Shown here in pieces: positions 46,089 through 56,589 of a stretch of 64,000 nucleotides of DNA. Both the position numbers and the translations under genes were made by a program. The number at the start of each line of letters is the position of its first letter. Position 1 is the stretch's first letter. This stretch comes from Cristatella mucedo (Eukaryota; Bryozoa; Phylactolaemata; Cristatellidae). The notes beneath the pieces are model-generated. The model was not told where the DNA came from. It did not search any database and saw only the letters and a list, made by a program, of their open reading frames with translations. The stretch is taken from assembly GCA_009760855.2 (NCBI GenBank), contig WPIO01000011.1, positions 6,860,001 through 6,924,000 on the forward strand. The letters are read 5' to 3'.

Positions 46089-46255
46089 AGCCACCAGCAT
46101 TCGCTGCTGGGAGCGGCCTTGGCCTCCTGCTGCGTGGCTGGGTGGAGCGCGGCCTTGGCCTCCTGCTGCGTGGCCGCTTCTCCGCGCGGCTCGGGAGCCT
46201 CGAGATTCAAGTCGGAATTCAACCCGGCATCGGACAGCTGGGCACGCCCTGAGTA
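45040..46255. promoter_or_regulatory. CpG-rich island, possible promoter region
   Basis: The densest CpG stretch in the window, with CGG/CCG trinucleotide runs (about 45558-45580, 45599-45621, 46056-46080), a 14-C run (45282-45295) and a 36-bp duplication (46114-46138 and 46150-46174). Frames are open on both strands throughout, which is expected of CG-rich DNA. It may be the promoter/first exon of a gene on either strand, including the minus-strand Ig gene whose first recognised exon is about 8 kb away. That link is inference only. Confidence 0.45.
45548..45880 (+). CDS. possible small protein or first exon (unknown)
   Basis: From an ATG with G at +4 the frame reads MAGAPPPPPPLVERSSTSGG, passes an Arg/Gly/Ala stretch and ends DKADAFHRKLSSLDDEDDLV then VVLTDSAAR and TGA: 110 codons. 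The acidic, less repetitive C-terminus is the only part that looks like real protein rather than CG-rich noise. No family recognised. Equally open frames on the other strand (for example 46264-45953, with a 12-residue duplication around ATQQEAKAA) argue for caution. Confidence 0.22.
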   Translation: MAGAPPPPPPLVERSSTSGGGGGGHRASALGTPLLAAAQFVEGRAGGRGRARAGGLSRDALASPLTSRRSSGAREQCRGGKDKADAFHRKLSSLDDEDDLVVVLTDSAAR

Positions 46256-46315
46256 GCACGACATTTGCGTAACGTTACACTCGCGTTACTTGAAACTTCG
46301 CAGGGAACTAGGCTC

Positions 46316-49300
46316 CAGTGGCGTAGCGAGACCTTTCGGCGCCTGGGGTCAAAGTTACAAATGGCGCCCCCTTCCATTGTTAAAAATTTCTGCAAGATAG
46401 CTTCACCGCAGAAGAAAAGCAAAATACACGCTAGTAGGCATGTCAATTAGAGAAATATTAATAATACTAGCTCATTTAACAGCCTCTTTTGCATAGCTAC
46501 AGAAGAGCCTTTACAGCTATGACCACCGCTTGCAGCGGAGATAAAGGATCGCCCGCCGCAGGATTCGAACCCACGACCTCGGGATAGAAGTCGCGAAAGC
46601 AACCGCCTTACCTAGTGTGCCATCACAGCTCACCAGAGAGGAAAGCTTTATTAGCTGCAGTACAGGTACAATGTAGATATCAAAGCTTTAACTTCGGTAA
46701 ATTTTCGGGCCTCGAACTTGGCAAACTGGTCTATTACAGTTTGCAAGTCAATATAGTGTTTCTTTCTCTATACTTAACAAGGCCAAATCAGAGAGTCGAT
46801 CTTGCCCCGATCATGCTATAAGGATTATCTACAGCTTACTAACGGAACGTTCACAACTGATACAGCTATGGTGAGAAGAACCTGCAAGGCAACTCTCAAA
46901 TTAGGAAACACACCTTCTCCATAACTGGCAATGAAAGACGTGAGATCCGGTGAGGTCTTTGGTGCTGAGTCGTGAGGTGTGGTAAGAAGCAGTTTACAGT
47001 CAAATTTCTTGTTGTACAGCTCTCTTCTATCAACGTCTGAACAATCCAAACCAAAACCTAGAAGCCTCCAAGATCTAGACATTGCTGGCGGAGTTTGGTC
47101 TGGTCAATAGTCTTCAACAGCTGCTCAACTTCCAACGCGAAACCAAATTTGACATCAAGAAAATGTAAGCCGGTTAAACCTGGTTAGAATTTCTCGTCGG
47201 AAATAGTCTAGGCTGTTCTTAATTATTCTTGAAATCTCTTCCTCTGCCGTGAGACCAACATCTTGAGAGAGCTCTCCAGGCATCTGTGTCCTTCGCAGAT
47301 TCTTTGTTCAACTGCAACGCCCCACAATTAGCATCTCACTTTGGCATCTATTAGTGATTCTCGGCACAGGTCTCCTCGAAGTCTTGAGAACTCGATCTCG
47401 AGAGAGTAAAAATCACAAGAGTCCACGCCTTTGAAGTTCATCTTTAGATCCTGCAGCCTTTTCTAGACGCGGTCAATCTTCCTTAAGGTGCTGCACCAAA
47501 ATGGCAGCAGAGCTAAGGAGTTACGTTCAAGATGCAAGGTATGAGACTGCCAGCTTCATTCTTCTTTCGGGTGTTCCACTTGTGTCCTCATACAGTTGTC
47601 CAAAAGACCTACGATGCTGTCCGGTCTGTCGTGAGTAGCTTTCACGGCCTCTACCCTTGCACTCCACCTCGCTGCAGAGTCGCGTTTGACACAGTGACCA
47701 AGACTTTCTTCGCTCCTTTCCACCTCAAAGTTGATCTTGAAGAGAGCAATAAGGAGATCTCTATTGTTCCAGAGAAGGTAATGACAACGGAATCGTGCAA
47801 GATGAACTCATGCCAGATTCAAGCTGTGGTTATCACAGTTTATAAAAATTGCCTTCTCATTTCTGGACATAATTATATTTTAGAACCTGGCAAGTGGCCA
47901 AATGTGACAGCTGCGTTGTCGTAGCACTGCGACTACCATCTTGGATGGACAATTTGTGAGATTCGAGTTTGTCCAAGATGAGACCCTCAATTGCTGCGTT
48001 ATCTTTGGCGGATACTTGACGAAAGCCTGGAAAATACTCTTTGATGATGACTTGTTTTATTAGCAAAGTCAACATATCTAATTATCTCAGACATCTGCTC
48101 GGGGTGGGTCAAATCAGAAATTGAGTCAAACGGAATTCCACAGTACTTGTTTCTCCGTATGTCACGAGTAGCTTATCTCTAACTATGTATGCAATTATAC
48201 TAAAAAACTCATTTTGGGTTGAGGAGACTTATAGGAAACTGACTTTTGATTCTTTCTGGCCTGGTCCAGCTATGATTGCAGTAGCGGATCGTACTGGGCT
48301 ATAAGATGAAGATGAAGAAGTCCCAATACGTTTCCAGTGCTTTTCTCACCAGCCAGACCAAGATTCTCTTGGTGACATCGCAATGCCAGATTTTTGAGAA
48401 ACCAGAAACTTGATTCAGCTGAGAATTCTCTTTAGGACTTTTTGACATCGTTGTTTTTTCCGATAAGATTTGCGCCTCAACAGCATTGTCTATTCCACTT
48501 CCCCTGAGAAGTCTCCTCTCTGTGTTTCTGTCCATGTGCTGAAAGCCTGACGGTGAGAAGGGATTCAGAAGGGCTGCTTTCATGCGCAATTCGTTTTCAA
48601 TTTCCCTCCACTAGCTAAAACCCATCTGCCAATTCAAGCGACGATCGGGAATTTTCGGTATACATAGGGAAGAGCAAACAACAGCGGCAATGTGCCGACT
48701 GTTTTGAGGGACAGCAGGCCAGCCAGAAGCTGCTAACTTCATGCCCATTAGCAAGTTGCCTCTTGAACCAGGAAGTGCTCATGGCTCGATCACCTTCGCC
48801 AGCAAATGGACCTTCTTTGTTCTGAAGCAGTCTTGATCCTGGTAGCACTACTTCAATTCAAAGTTGCTAGGGAATGAAGCGTAAAACAACGTTTTGGTGG
48901 TCAAACTTCAGGTAGCCAATATCATTCAGGGTCAGCACTTGGGTACTTGCAGTAGATTATTCTGTATCCTCCTCTCTTGTGGTAGTGATTGCACCCCCCC
49001 CCCCATTGCAGTCCAAACCGTGGCTGTCTTCTTTACAGATCGAAAGCTGTTTTTCCTGAACCTTTCACCTAGCAGAGTGTTTGTTTCACCAGCGAGCTGC
49101 CATGCTTTCTGCCTTCACTCTCTCCCTCCCCCCATCTTCCCTGCCTGCTCCTGCTCGTCGTCTTCTTCCTGCTTCCGTTCTTCGTCCTCCTCAAACATTC
49201 CCTCTGCGACTGTCAATATTTTCCTGGCATTTTTCAACGTCTTCACTGTTCTTCGGCTTTGCCTTCTTTGAGAAACCTTCCGGTACCTTGCTGGACTTGC

Positions 49301-49400
49301 GTGAGTCGTTCTTCCTCACGAGGTTTCCGTTTTCCGGTGTACCGGGCACCTGTGGCTGGGCCCTTTTTACCTCCAATTACCTTCTGAAAATAGGCTAGGG
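46316..49400 (-). mobile_element. hAT transposon relic (TTF-zinc-finger/ZMYM-like transposase)
   Basis: Class II element. The 3' terminus at 46316 starts cagtggcgtagcgagacc, typical of hAT inverted repeats. Decayed transposase on the minus strand, in order: charged N-terminus (49376-49191, KNDSRKSSKVPEGFSKKAKP); TTF-type zinc-finger region (48810-48620, QLANGHEVSSFWLACCPSKQ then HCRCCLLFP); RNase-H-like region (about 48590-47850, IKEYFPGFRQVSAKDNAAIE); C-terminal dimerisation domain (about 46920-46690, YGEGVFPNLRVALQVLLTIA then QDRLSDLALLSIEKETL). Stops and frameshifts separate the blocks, so it is inactive. A SINE-1 is inserted at 46467-46636. The other inverted repeat was not found. Confidence 0.82.
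46467..46636 (-). mobile_element. SINE-1 inserted in the hAT 3' end
   Basis: Complement of the SINE-1 order: gagctgtgatggcaca start, ctaggtaaggcggttgcttt, B box gtgggttcgaatcctgcgg, gtaaaggctcttctgtagct, aggctgttaaatgagct end. Confidence 0.85.
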
Positions 49401-49669
49401 CGACCAAAAGCACTCCTTAGAATGGCGTTTTCGGAAGTCATTGCACCAGATTATGAGCGTATATGGTTGTATCACTTGACCTAAGTGTTCGTATTTGAGT
49501 GCTAGTTCATAACGCGTGCAGGGCGACGAATGGTGCCACATTCAGCAGCAGCAGGCATTGAAAAGCTCGGGGAAAATGCAGCTCAGGCGAAGCGCCAAAC
49601 GAATGTATTTCTCGGAGGCTGAGCTCCCTACTGAACTGGGCGGCGAGCTTCAGGTGTGGCTAGCACCTT
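49401..49669. other. unassigned
   Basis: Flank between the hAT relic and the next LINE-A copy. Nothing recognised. Confidence 0.4.
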
Positions 49670-50345
49670 AATTCTGCCTTGGCTAGATTATTGTAAATCC
49701 CTTTTAGCCGTGCAACCGAAAAAAGTCATTAGCCCACTGCAGCTGGCTATGAATATGGCTGCAAGGCTAGTTTGCAAATAACAGAGGTTTGACCATGTGT
49801 CTCCGTTGTGAAAAGAGCTACGATGGCTGCCAGCTGATCAACGGATGCAGAGCAAAGTTCGTACGCTGACCCACAAGGCCAAGGCCACGGCTTGGCTGCT
49901 CCGTACCTAGTTGCTGAACTGCGGCACCAGTTTCAGCCTCTTCTTGCCCTCAGGTTTCGCGTGGACAATAGATTAGCTGCTCCGTTCCTCCGCTCAAAGA
50001 CCGTCGGAGACAGAAGCTTGTGCTCTGCAGGTCCTCGACTGTGGAGCTCGCTTCCACGCGATTCTTATGAAACGACAACTTTTCTTCTACAGCCGACTGT
50101 GGCACATCTTTTCCAGCCGTTCTGAGCTGCTACTTCCATGCTACTCACTATCTCAACTGCTCTCCTGACTCAGCTAAGCTTCTCACTTTCTCTTTTCTTG
50201 CGTGAGATGAAGTTTGTGGGCTACCGAATGCGTGCCGAAAGCCGCTTAGTCTGTGAGTGCACTATTCAAGCCCACCTTTGTAACCTTGTCACCTAGTCTT
50301 TGTGGCTTTGTGGGGTAGCAGACGGAGCGTACATTACACTTCACT
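49670..50345 (+). mobile_element. LINE-A C-terminal third and 3' UTR
   Basis: Across frames: LDYCKSLLAVQPKKVISPLQ, LAMNMAARLVC, then LVAELRHQFQPLLALRFRVD, NRLAAPFLRSKTVGDRSLCS, AGPRLWSSLPR. The 3' UTR follows, with a weak pentamer tail near 50335. Closest to the copy at 56.6-59.5 kb, which also has QPKKVISPLQLAMNMAARxVC. Confidence 0.85.
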
Positions 50346-50799
50346 TGCTCAACTCTCCTACCTTATGTAACGTTTCAAATTGCAGCCTTGCATTAAGAGA
50401 CACGTGGCTCCTAATCTCAGAGGAACAACTCCCAATCTCAGAGGGCAAACCGCTAATAACTCCAAGACAGCCACGATTATCCAGCGCCGATTATCCTATT
50501 CTTCCTAAATGGGTCATATAAGAGATTATTCTATAAGTTTCCTTGGCGACAGGTAGGGCTCGTCAGCGTTGAATGCCAAAAGAGCGCCAACTACAAGATT
50601 CAGGTAGCCGAAACAGGTAGCTGCATTTTCTTAACAATACAGTAATAACAATAAAAAGTCTGCATCGCACCCTAAGAGAATTAAGTTATTTTCAATCACC
50701 TAAGATGGATTAAGTATAAGGAAGAGCTCGTACAGCACACTGAGAGACATGTAAATCTTTCTTTCAGGGCTCTGTACGAATCTACTAGCAGCAAAGGAA
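50346..50799. other. unassigned, with a LINE/SINE-type tail
   Basis: 50640-50700 resembles a minus-strand LINE/SINE tail (gcatcgcaccctaagagaat, attttcaatcacctaa). The rest not recognised. Confidence 0.35.
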
Positions 50800-52035
50800 G
50801 TACGTCGAGTGAAGAAAACTCTGAAATATGGGCTACCGCAGGGCTCCATGCTAGGTCCGGTTCTTTTCACGGTTAATACTCTTCCTCTTGCCGATGTGAT
50901 TGCCAAGCACAATCTAGGATTTAACTTCTATGCGGATGACACTCTGTTGTACCTTTGCTTTGATCCCTCCCAGCCTTCGAGCACCTCAAATTCTCTAAGC
51001 TTCCTTGCTGCATGTATTGATGACATTCGCACATGGATGGCAGCTAATTTTCTTAAATTAAATGATGATAAAACTAACTTACTAACTAATTATGGGCAAA
51101 CTAAGTGTGATTCAGAAATCGAAAAGGCTGATGCTCAAAATCGGCTCTGCCAGCATATCTCCTGTTGAATCTGCACGAAATCTAGGTATCATGTTCCAAA
51201 GTGACCTTTCGTTGGACGACCACATCAGCTCCACAATCAAGTCTGCCTACTTTCAGTTACATAACATTACTAAAATTTGGGCTTTTTTAGATAAGGATAC
51301 CACATCTAAGTTGGTCCATGCATTCGTGACATCCCGTCTCGACTTCTGCAACTCACTGCTTGCTGGCCTACCGGCATGTGCAATCAGGCGATTACAGCTG
51401 GCGAAAAACTCTGCAGCTAGGCTTGTCTGTCGTGAGCGTTGCAGTTGCCACATCACATCACTTCTCACCGACCTGCACTGGCTATCAGTCAAGCTACGGA
51501 TTGACTTCAAGGTTTTTCCCTCACTTTTAGGTCCCTTCATTCTTTTGGCGGCTCCAGCCTATCTCTCAGATCTACCCCTCCCCCCCCCCCACTAGGCCAA
51601 GCAACGTACCACAGCTTTTCGGAATCTGACAGTTTACCAATACCTCGTACAAGACTCAAATCCTTTGGAGACCGTGCATTTAGTTCGTATGCTCCCAAAG
51701 CCTGGAACTCCCTCCCGACCTGCGTCAGAACATCCCCTGACCTGACCACATTTACAAAGAACTTAAAAACACACCTATTTAGGACAGCATTTAGTGGGTC
51801 CCTGTGATTCGTCCTTCATATGCTTATGCGTGCTGACACCGCTTATGCTGCCACTAACCACACTTGCATGCTGACCCTGTGCATGTCACCCCTAACCATG
51901 GTATTCTTGTTGTTTATCAAGCATGATACCACTCATCATTCGATCGCGTTTCCTTTGCAGCAAATATAAAGCGCTTAGAAAGAGATTGAGTTCTATTAGA
52001 GAGCTTTATCAAGTGTATTATTATTATTATCATTA
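50800..52035 (+). mobile_element. LINE-B, best-preserved copy (RT active site to tail)
   Basis: A 119-codon frame from 50809 reads YGLPQGSMLGPVLFTVNTLP, then LGFNFYADDTLLYLCFDPSQ with the catalytic YADD intact (50929-50940), then TWMAANFLKLNDDKTNLL. A second frame from 51092 carries RNLGIMFQSDLSLDDHISST, HAFVTSRLDFCNSLLAGLPA, NSAARLVCRERCSCHITSLL and LHWLSVKLRIDFKV. The frame change near 51085 coincides with a small duplication of the 'ttactaact' sequence. The 3' UTR has the block ending agagattgag and gagagctttatcaagtg, then an ATT tail (52017-52030). 5'-truncated. Confidence 0.92.
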
Positions 52036-52040
52036 ATAGG

Positions 52041-52077
52041 GATAGCATGGTAGCATGGTAGCATGATAGCACGATAG
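52041..52077. repeat. ~9-bp imperfect tandem repeat
   Basis: Units of gatagcatg/gtagcatg from 52041 to 52077, between the LINE-B tail and the putative LTR. Confidence 0.8.
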
Positions 52078-52515
52078 TGTAGCCAGGCTGGGTTCGGTTG
52101 GCTGGGACCGGACGGCTATAATGAGGGTTAGGGTCACCGGCTAGGCCGGGGTCGGACCTACGGCATGTGTGGTGACGAGAGGTCACCGGGGCTCATGGGT
52201 ACGGGAAGTTGGCCAACTAAGTCGTGATGGAGGCTCCCGGTCTCGCTGAGTTATGCACCTGGATTCGTGCAGGCGTGCTCCGGCGATGCTGCCACGCACG
52301 TAAGGGAACGAGTACCCAAGGCCCGAGCGGAGCTGGATAGCTCGCTCGTTGTTGACTTGTATATTCCGCGTTCCCCGCGTAGCGTGTTCGTGACCCCCCC
52401 TCGTGTGTTGGCGTCTTTCGGTGGAAGCTTACAACTGTGGTAGTTGTCGACTCGGACTAGCCAAGCAGTTACTCAGCCTGCCGGGTTTTGGACGGCGTAC
52501 GCTCGTACTGTTACA
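52078..52515 (+). mobile_element. possible solo LTR
   Basis: Starts tgtagccagg and ends gtactgttaca, i.e. TG...CA boundaries, with a tatattcc stretch inside. It is followed by ttcggagtcggtacaatg, which looks like the primer-binding region after a gypsy-type 5' LTR. No matching second LTR or target duplication was seen, so this is tentative. Confidence 0.3.
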
Positions 52516-52925
52516 TTCGGAGTCGGTACAATGACAGGACTGCAGAAGCCGAGTGACCCTAACTAACACGTTTGTTCGCGCTTGCTGCGTCGTCTTGCGC
52601 CCCCATAGTGTACTGTGTAAAGGACCCTCCCTGTAGACTTGTTTTGCTCCCCTGTTGTCGTTGGCGCATGCGTTATTATAAAGAGGTTTACGCGGACGGC
52701 CGCTCGTCTTACCCTAGCTCAGCGGCATGGCAAGTGGCAGCGTGGCCGGAGTATAGCGGGGTTTGGCGGGAACTAGCCTCTGACCCCTGGAACTCGGTTA
52801 CAATAGCATGCACAATTTCAGCACGTCGAAGGAAATAAAGGATATTGCACATGAGCGTAGCAAATGTTGTGAGGAACGGGTGAATACGTAGCTTATTTTT
52901 AAATGTCACACCAAGTCATAGGACA

Positions 52926-53069
52926 TCTTCGTTTATTAAGCATGATATCACTCACCATTTAATCGAGTGTCCCTTTGTAGCAAATGTAAAGCGCCTAGGA
53001 AGAGATTTAGTTATCTGAGGGCGCTTTTTCGAGTGCATTATTATTATTATTATTATTACTATATCGCGG
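52926..53069 (+). mobile_element. LINE-B 3' end
   Basis: tttattaagcatgatatcac, then gtaaagcgcctaggaagag, gagggcgctttttcgagtgc and an (ATT)n tail at 53038-53060. Only the 3' UTR survives. Confidence 0.85.
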
Positions 53070-54455
53070 CGTCAGTCGGTGACTTATTCCTGGTCACGTA
53101 GGATCGGTGTCCGCGCAACTGCAAGACGGCGTAGTGCTAGCGGTAGTCTTCGGAAGCACAGGTGGACAAACGCAACGTCGCGTGGCTCCGTATCAGCACC
53201 CAAACGTGTTCAGCAGGCCTCGTTTTCGGCTGAGTGTGTCAGCTCCTATAATGTACTTGCTTTGTCTGTCCGGTGCGAGGCAAGTGGGAACGTGCATGAG
53301 TATTGGGAATGAGTTAAAGTCTTCTCGTTTAACTCTAAAATCGGAGGGAAAGAGATTTTTCCGAATTACGATTTCTTGTCGCGTCGGGCAGCGGCGGTGG
53401 GGGCGTCTTCGGCGTCGGGCTGCGGCGGTGCCGCCGCTGCCCGACTGTGTCCAGCGCCTGTGCGGCGCACACTGCGGACGCATCGCATTTTGCGAAGTGA
53501 ATGCTTCTATGCTCCCATTGCGCTGAAGCGTGAGCTACTCGTAAGCGGTGGGAACATTACACTCGGCCTCGTTCTGGGGCCGAGGCAGGTCCCGCTAAGG
53601 CCACTCGCTTCTAACGCCGAGAGGTCACTTGATACCGGCCGGGCTCCGTGCACTATTTCGTACGAGCACGCAGCTGGTGCACCCCTATAAGAAGCCAGGT
53701 TTTTATTCAGTAAGTTCGTAAGTCCTTCGCAGTCACTGACGTCACGTCTATATTGAGTCTATCGCGATGCCTTTATTGTACTACTACGATGGTACAGCAA
53801 TGATGAGTAGCAAAAGGAATGAGATAATGTCCCAATTTGCACATGTACTTGCAACATATACTCTCATAGTTAAAAATTAAAGACTGAAACGCTGCTTCCT
53901 CGAATCACGAGGAACTTAAATGGGCTAGTCAAAAGGTGAGCACGGCTACCTAGCATCTTGCGGTCCCTGCGAAACGACTCGCTTCGCTGGTCGCCTGAAT
54001 TGGCGACCAGCGGCGCTTTCCGTCTTCCGCTTGGACCAGCTGAGTTGGCCCATGGGAAAGCTGCCAGAGTGAGCGCGGCCGGCCGGAAGTCGCATTGAGC
54101 CTGCACCTTTGGTTGCGGACGGACATGCATGACTAGAATCTGCCCACGACTCTTTACGGGGCTGCAGTTTGCGCCCGCCATTGTAGACTGGCGAGTTTTC
54201 ATAGCCGTATATTGGGAATAAAAGGAACAAGGCATTCAGAATATATGCATACCTAGGGCAGCGCATAAGGAGGAAATCTATGAATAAAGGAAGCCACTCA
54301 GTGCCGCACTACCGTAGCTCAACAGAAACAAAGCCTTGGGACAATTACAGTGTCAATTCTCAGAGCAAACTAAACGTATACTGTATATTTTATATATTGT
54401 ATATATGTATTATATATTGTAGATATTATATATATATATGCAATGCAATATATTG
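53070..54455. other. unassigned, GC-rich to AT-rich
   Basis: It holds an inverted repeat with 15-bp arms (53383-53397 and 53431-53445, gtcgggcagcggcgg). Minus-strand frames at 54266-53870 are not recognisable. An AT-rich (tata)n-like stretch lies at about 54380-54440. Confidence 0.4.
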
Positions 54456-54456
54456 T

Positions 54457-54978
54457 TTACAATAAATACTCTGGAGGTTTGACATAAACGTGGCGTACGG
54501 CAAACTCTACGACCGGAAGAGACTGAAGGAGAAGCCCACGAGCTGACAGATGCTGACAAAGCTCAGTGAACGCCTCACTTATGACAAGGTCAAAAGCAGA
54601 AAGACTGAAGGTAAGATTCAAACACTTCACGAGGTAGTATAATATAGATTCGCTGCCAGTCATTAGGCCGGGCTGACCAGCCAGGCTCGGCTTACCGGCG
54701 ATGAGGCCGGGCTGACCAGCCAGGCTCGGCTTACCGGCGCTAGGGTCAGCTGATAAAAATGCCCGCATTGCAGTATTGCAACTGTAAAATTTTCCGTGAT
54801 TTTTCATGGGCACGAGTGTGTTTATAAGCAATAATTGGGACTTTCTCGCATTCCCAAATATGTCCCATGTATCAAGCTGCGCTGAATCTGACTCGCCTCG
54901 CCACACGTCTACTGCACTGTCTGGGATTGATGCGAGACGACTTTTACAGATCGCGATTCTAACCGCATTCGTAGCCAC
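54457..54978 (-). CDS. 173-codon open frame, unknown
   Basis: Starts MATNAVRIAICKSRLASIPD and ends FAVRHVYVKPPEYLL with TGA-type termination. Composition is protein-like, without low complexity apart from an internal 13-residue duplication (GKPSLAGQPGLIA then GKPSLAGQPGLMT), encoded by a 39-bp direct repeat at about 54665-54741. Residues about 110-150 (YYLVKCLNLTFSLSAFDLVI, SEAFTELCQHLSARGLLL) could form helices. No domain recognised and no signal peptide. Two GTAAGC sequences in the repeat could act as splice donors. Among the longest frames here that is neither a microsatellite artefact nor a known transposon, but coding status is unproven. Confidence 0.3.
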   Translation of the reverse strand: MATNAVRIAICKSRLASIPDSAVDVWRGESDSAQLDTWDIFGNARKSQLLLINTLVPMKNHGKFYSCNTAMRAFLSADPSAGKPSLAGQPGLIAGKPSLAGQPGLMTGSESILYYLVKCLNLTFSLSAFDLVISEAFTELCQHLSARGLLLQSLPVVEFAVRHVYVKPPEYLL

Positions 54979-54979
54979 T

Positions 54980-56009
54980 GCCTACGGCTATCTCCGAGAA
55001 ATTGTTTGACTAACTTGGCAGCTAAATGCGTAACTCTGGTCTTAAGTTTGATTTCGGGTTTGGATGCGGGCTCCGACAATCGGAGTGTTCACAAGCGCTC
55101 GGCTTCCGACGTCCTTTTTGCCATCAGTTATTCTTTTAACTCTATCTAGTTAGATACGATCCTGTGGATTAAAGCAGTACGGTTATTTAAAAATTGTTAT
55201 TTTCAGAGCGACCTAGGAAATACACTTCAATTTCTCATCGCCTGCTTAATCATTTCTATTGTCTACCACTGGTGATCTCACGTCACGTGTGCCTCTCTGC
55301 GTCATAGGACAGCAAGGCTAGGCCACTATAGCTTATGCGGTGGTGCAACCGGAAGTCCTGTGCACCTTTCGCATTGCCCGGCGATGGCCGCCAGACCAGC
55401 TAGCGCTGCGAAGGTTGAATTCCGAGCCCTGAGAAGCTCATCTCTGCTGCATCGACGAGTGCAGAATAGAAGAATACTTTCTAAATAAAGTGTGCGACCC
55501 GGCGATTCATCGTACAGCCGAGTAGGAAGTACGCTGGCGCTAGCTTTCGGAGCAGTACTCGTCGCTAGAGGTCTGCGACGAGTAGGGCCCCACGCTGCAG
55601 TAGTCGTCTCTGTATCGGGCACGGCTGCAGAGCGCGGCCGCCGCACTGTGGCAGTGCCCTTTGGGGCGCGACCGACGGACGCACCCCAAAGGTTACCAGG
55701 TTACCGGGTCACCAGACCGTCCGGGGGGGGCTGGGGACTTATTACGTACCTCTAGTCACCACAGGTAGTACGAGCTATTTATAGTCGCAGGCGTGTAAGT
55801 ACTTAAACAATATTTCGTGCACTTGGTGTCGCAGTGCTTTAAAGTATTTCGCACCCGCTGCTCATTTTAACTGCTTTAACCCGAGAGGCCGCGCGACGAA
55901 AAATGTTAGCAGTAAAAGAACATTTGAGGAGACCCCATCCTTGATCCCGAGACCCCGCCTCGTCCTTGAGAAGTGCGCTGAGCTGAGCATCAGTCGTACA
56001 ATAAATAAT
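54980..56009. other. unassigned
   Basis: No supported gene. Around 55268 the sequence ccactggtgatctcacgtca loosely recalls the region after a gypsy/BEL 5' LTR, and an aataaa lies at 55484. Neither is enough to call an element. Confidence 0.3.
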
Positions 56010-56169
56010 AGCTGATTTAACTGACTCACTTTTATAGCGGCAGAAGAGCCTTGATGGCTATCACCACCGCTTGCAGTTGGCAGTAATAGATTGCCCACTG
56101 CAGGTTTCTAACCCACGACCTCGGTCGCAAAGAGCAAGTGCCTTACCTCCAAGCGGCTATCGCGGCCCA
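56010..56169 (-). mobile_element. SINE-1, diverged
   Basis: Minus-strand B box gtgggttagaaacctgcagt, 'gcaagcggtggtgatagcc' and the 'aagtgagtcagttaaatcagc' end. Older than the other copies judging by its differences. Confidence 0.75.
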
Positions 56170-56189
56170 ATTAATAGCCGCTATTTAGT

Positions 56190-56575
56190 GGCTATTTTCA
56201 CCGAGTTAGGTAGTTTTTTAGGTGATATCTATCCGTACTACAGTGCAACGCAATGCTATTGTTTTGTGTGCCTGTTGCTTCTCGGCCACTGGTGTGTGGT
56301 GCCCCGCTCTCGGCGGGTGGTTGGCTCGGTGCGGCCTTTGATGTGGGCGGGTTTTGGCCGGTTGGCTCAGTGCGGCCTTTGATGTGGGCTTGTGGCCCAC
56401 CACGGTGGCTCACCACGGATGCACTCCCTTATCTGTGGTTAGTCAGCCCCTAGCTCATATATGTACCCGGTGGGGGAATAAAGAAGGAGAGTCTCGTTCA
56501 CCGCTCACGTTCGCCCGCTCGTGTCATCGTGTCTCCGTGAGACTCCACCAGCGCTGCTGCAGCCGGAGACACAGT
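56190..56575 (+). mobile_element. possible LTR fragment with internal 41-bp duplication
   Basis: A duplicated unit (56319-56359 and 56360-56400, ggttggctc(g/a)gtgcggcc) is followed by atatatgtacccggtggggg, aataaag and the 'agtctcgttcaccgctcacg' segment. This resembles U3, polyadenylation signal and U5 of an LTR. No boundaries or second copy found. Confidence 0.3.
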
Positions 56576-56589
56576 AACGCATTGCTATC

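Noticed and set aside
47532-47924. Plus-strand 130-codon frame
   Set aside because: Antisense to the middle of the hAT transposase and without a domain of its own.
49081-49398. Plus-strand 105-codon frame
   Set aside because: Shadow of the hAT transposase N-terminal region on the minus strand.
53870-54266. Two overlapping minus-strand frames of 106-121 codons
   Set aside because: No recognisable domain, mutually overlapping, and no splice or start context that favours either.
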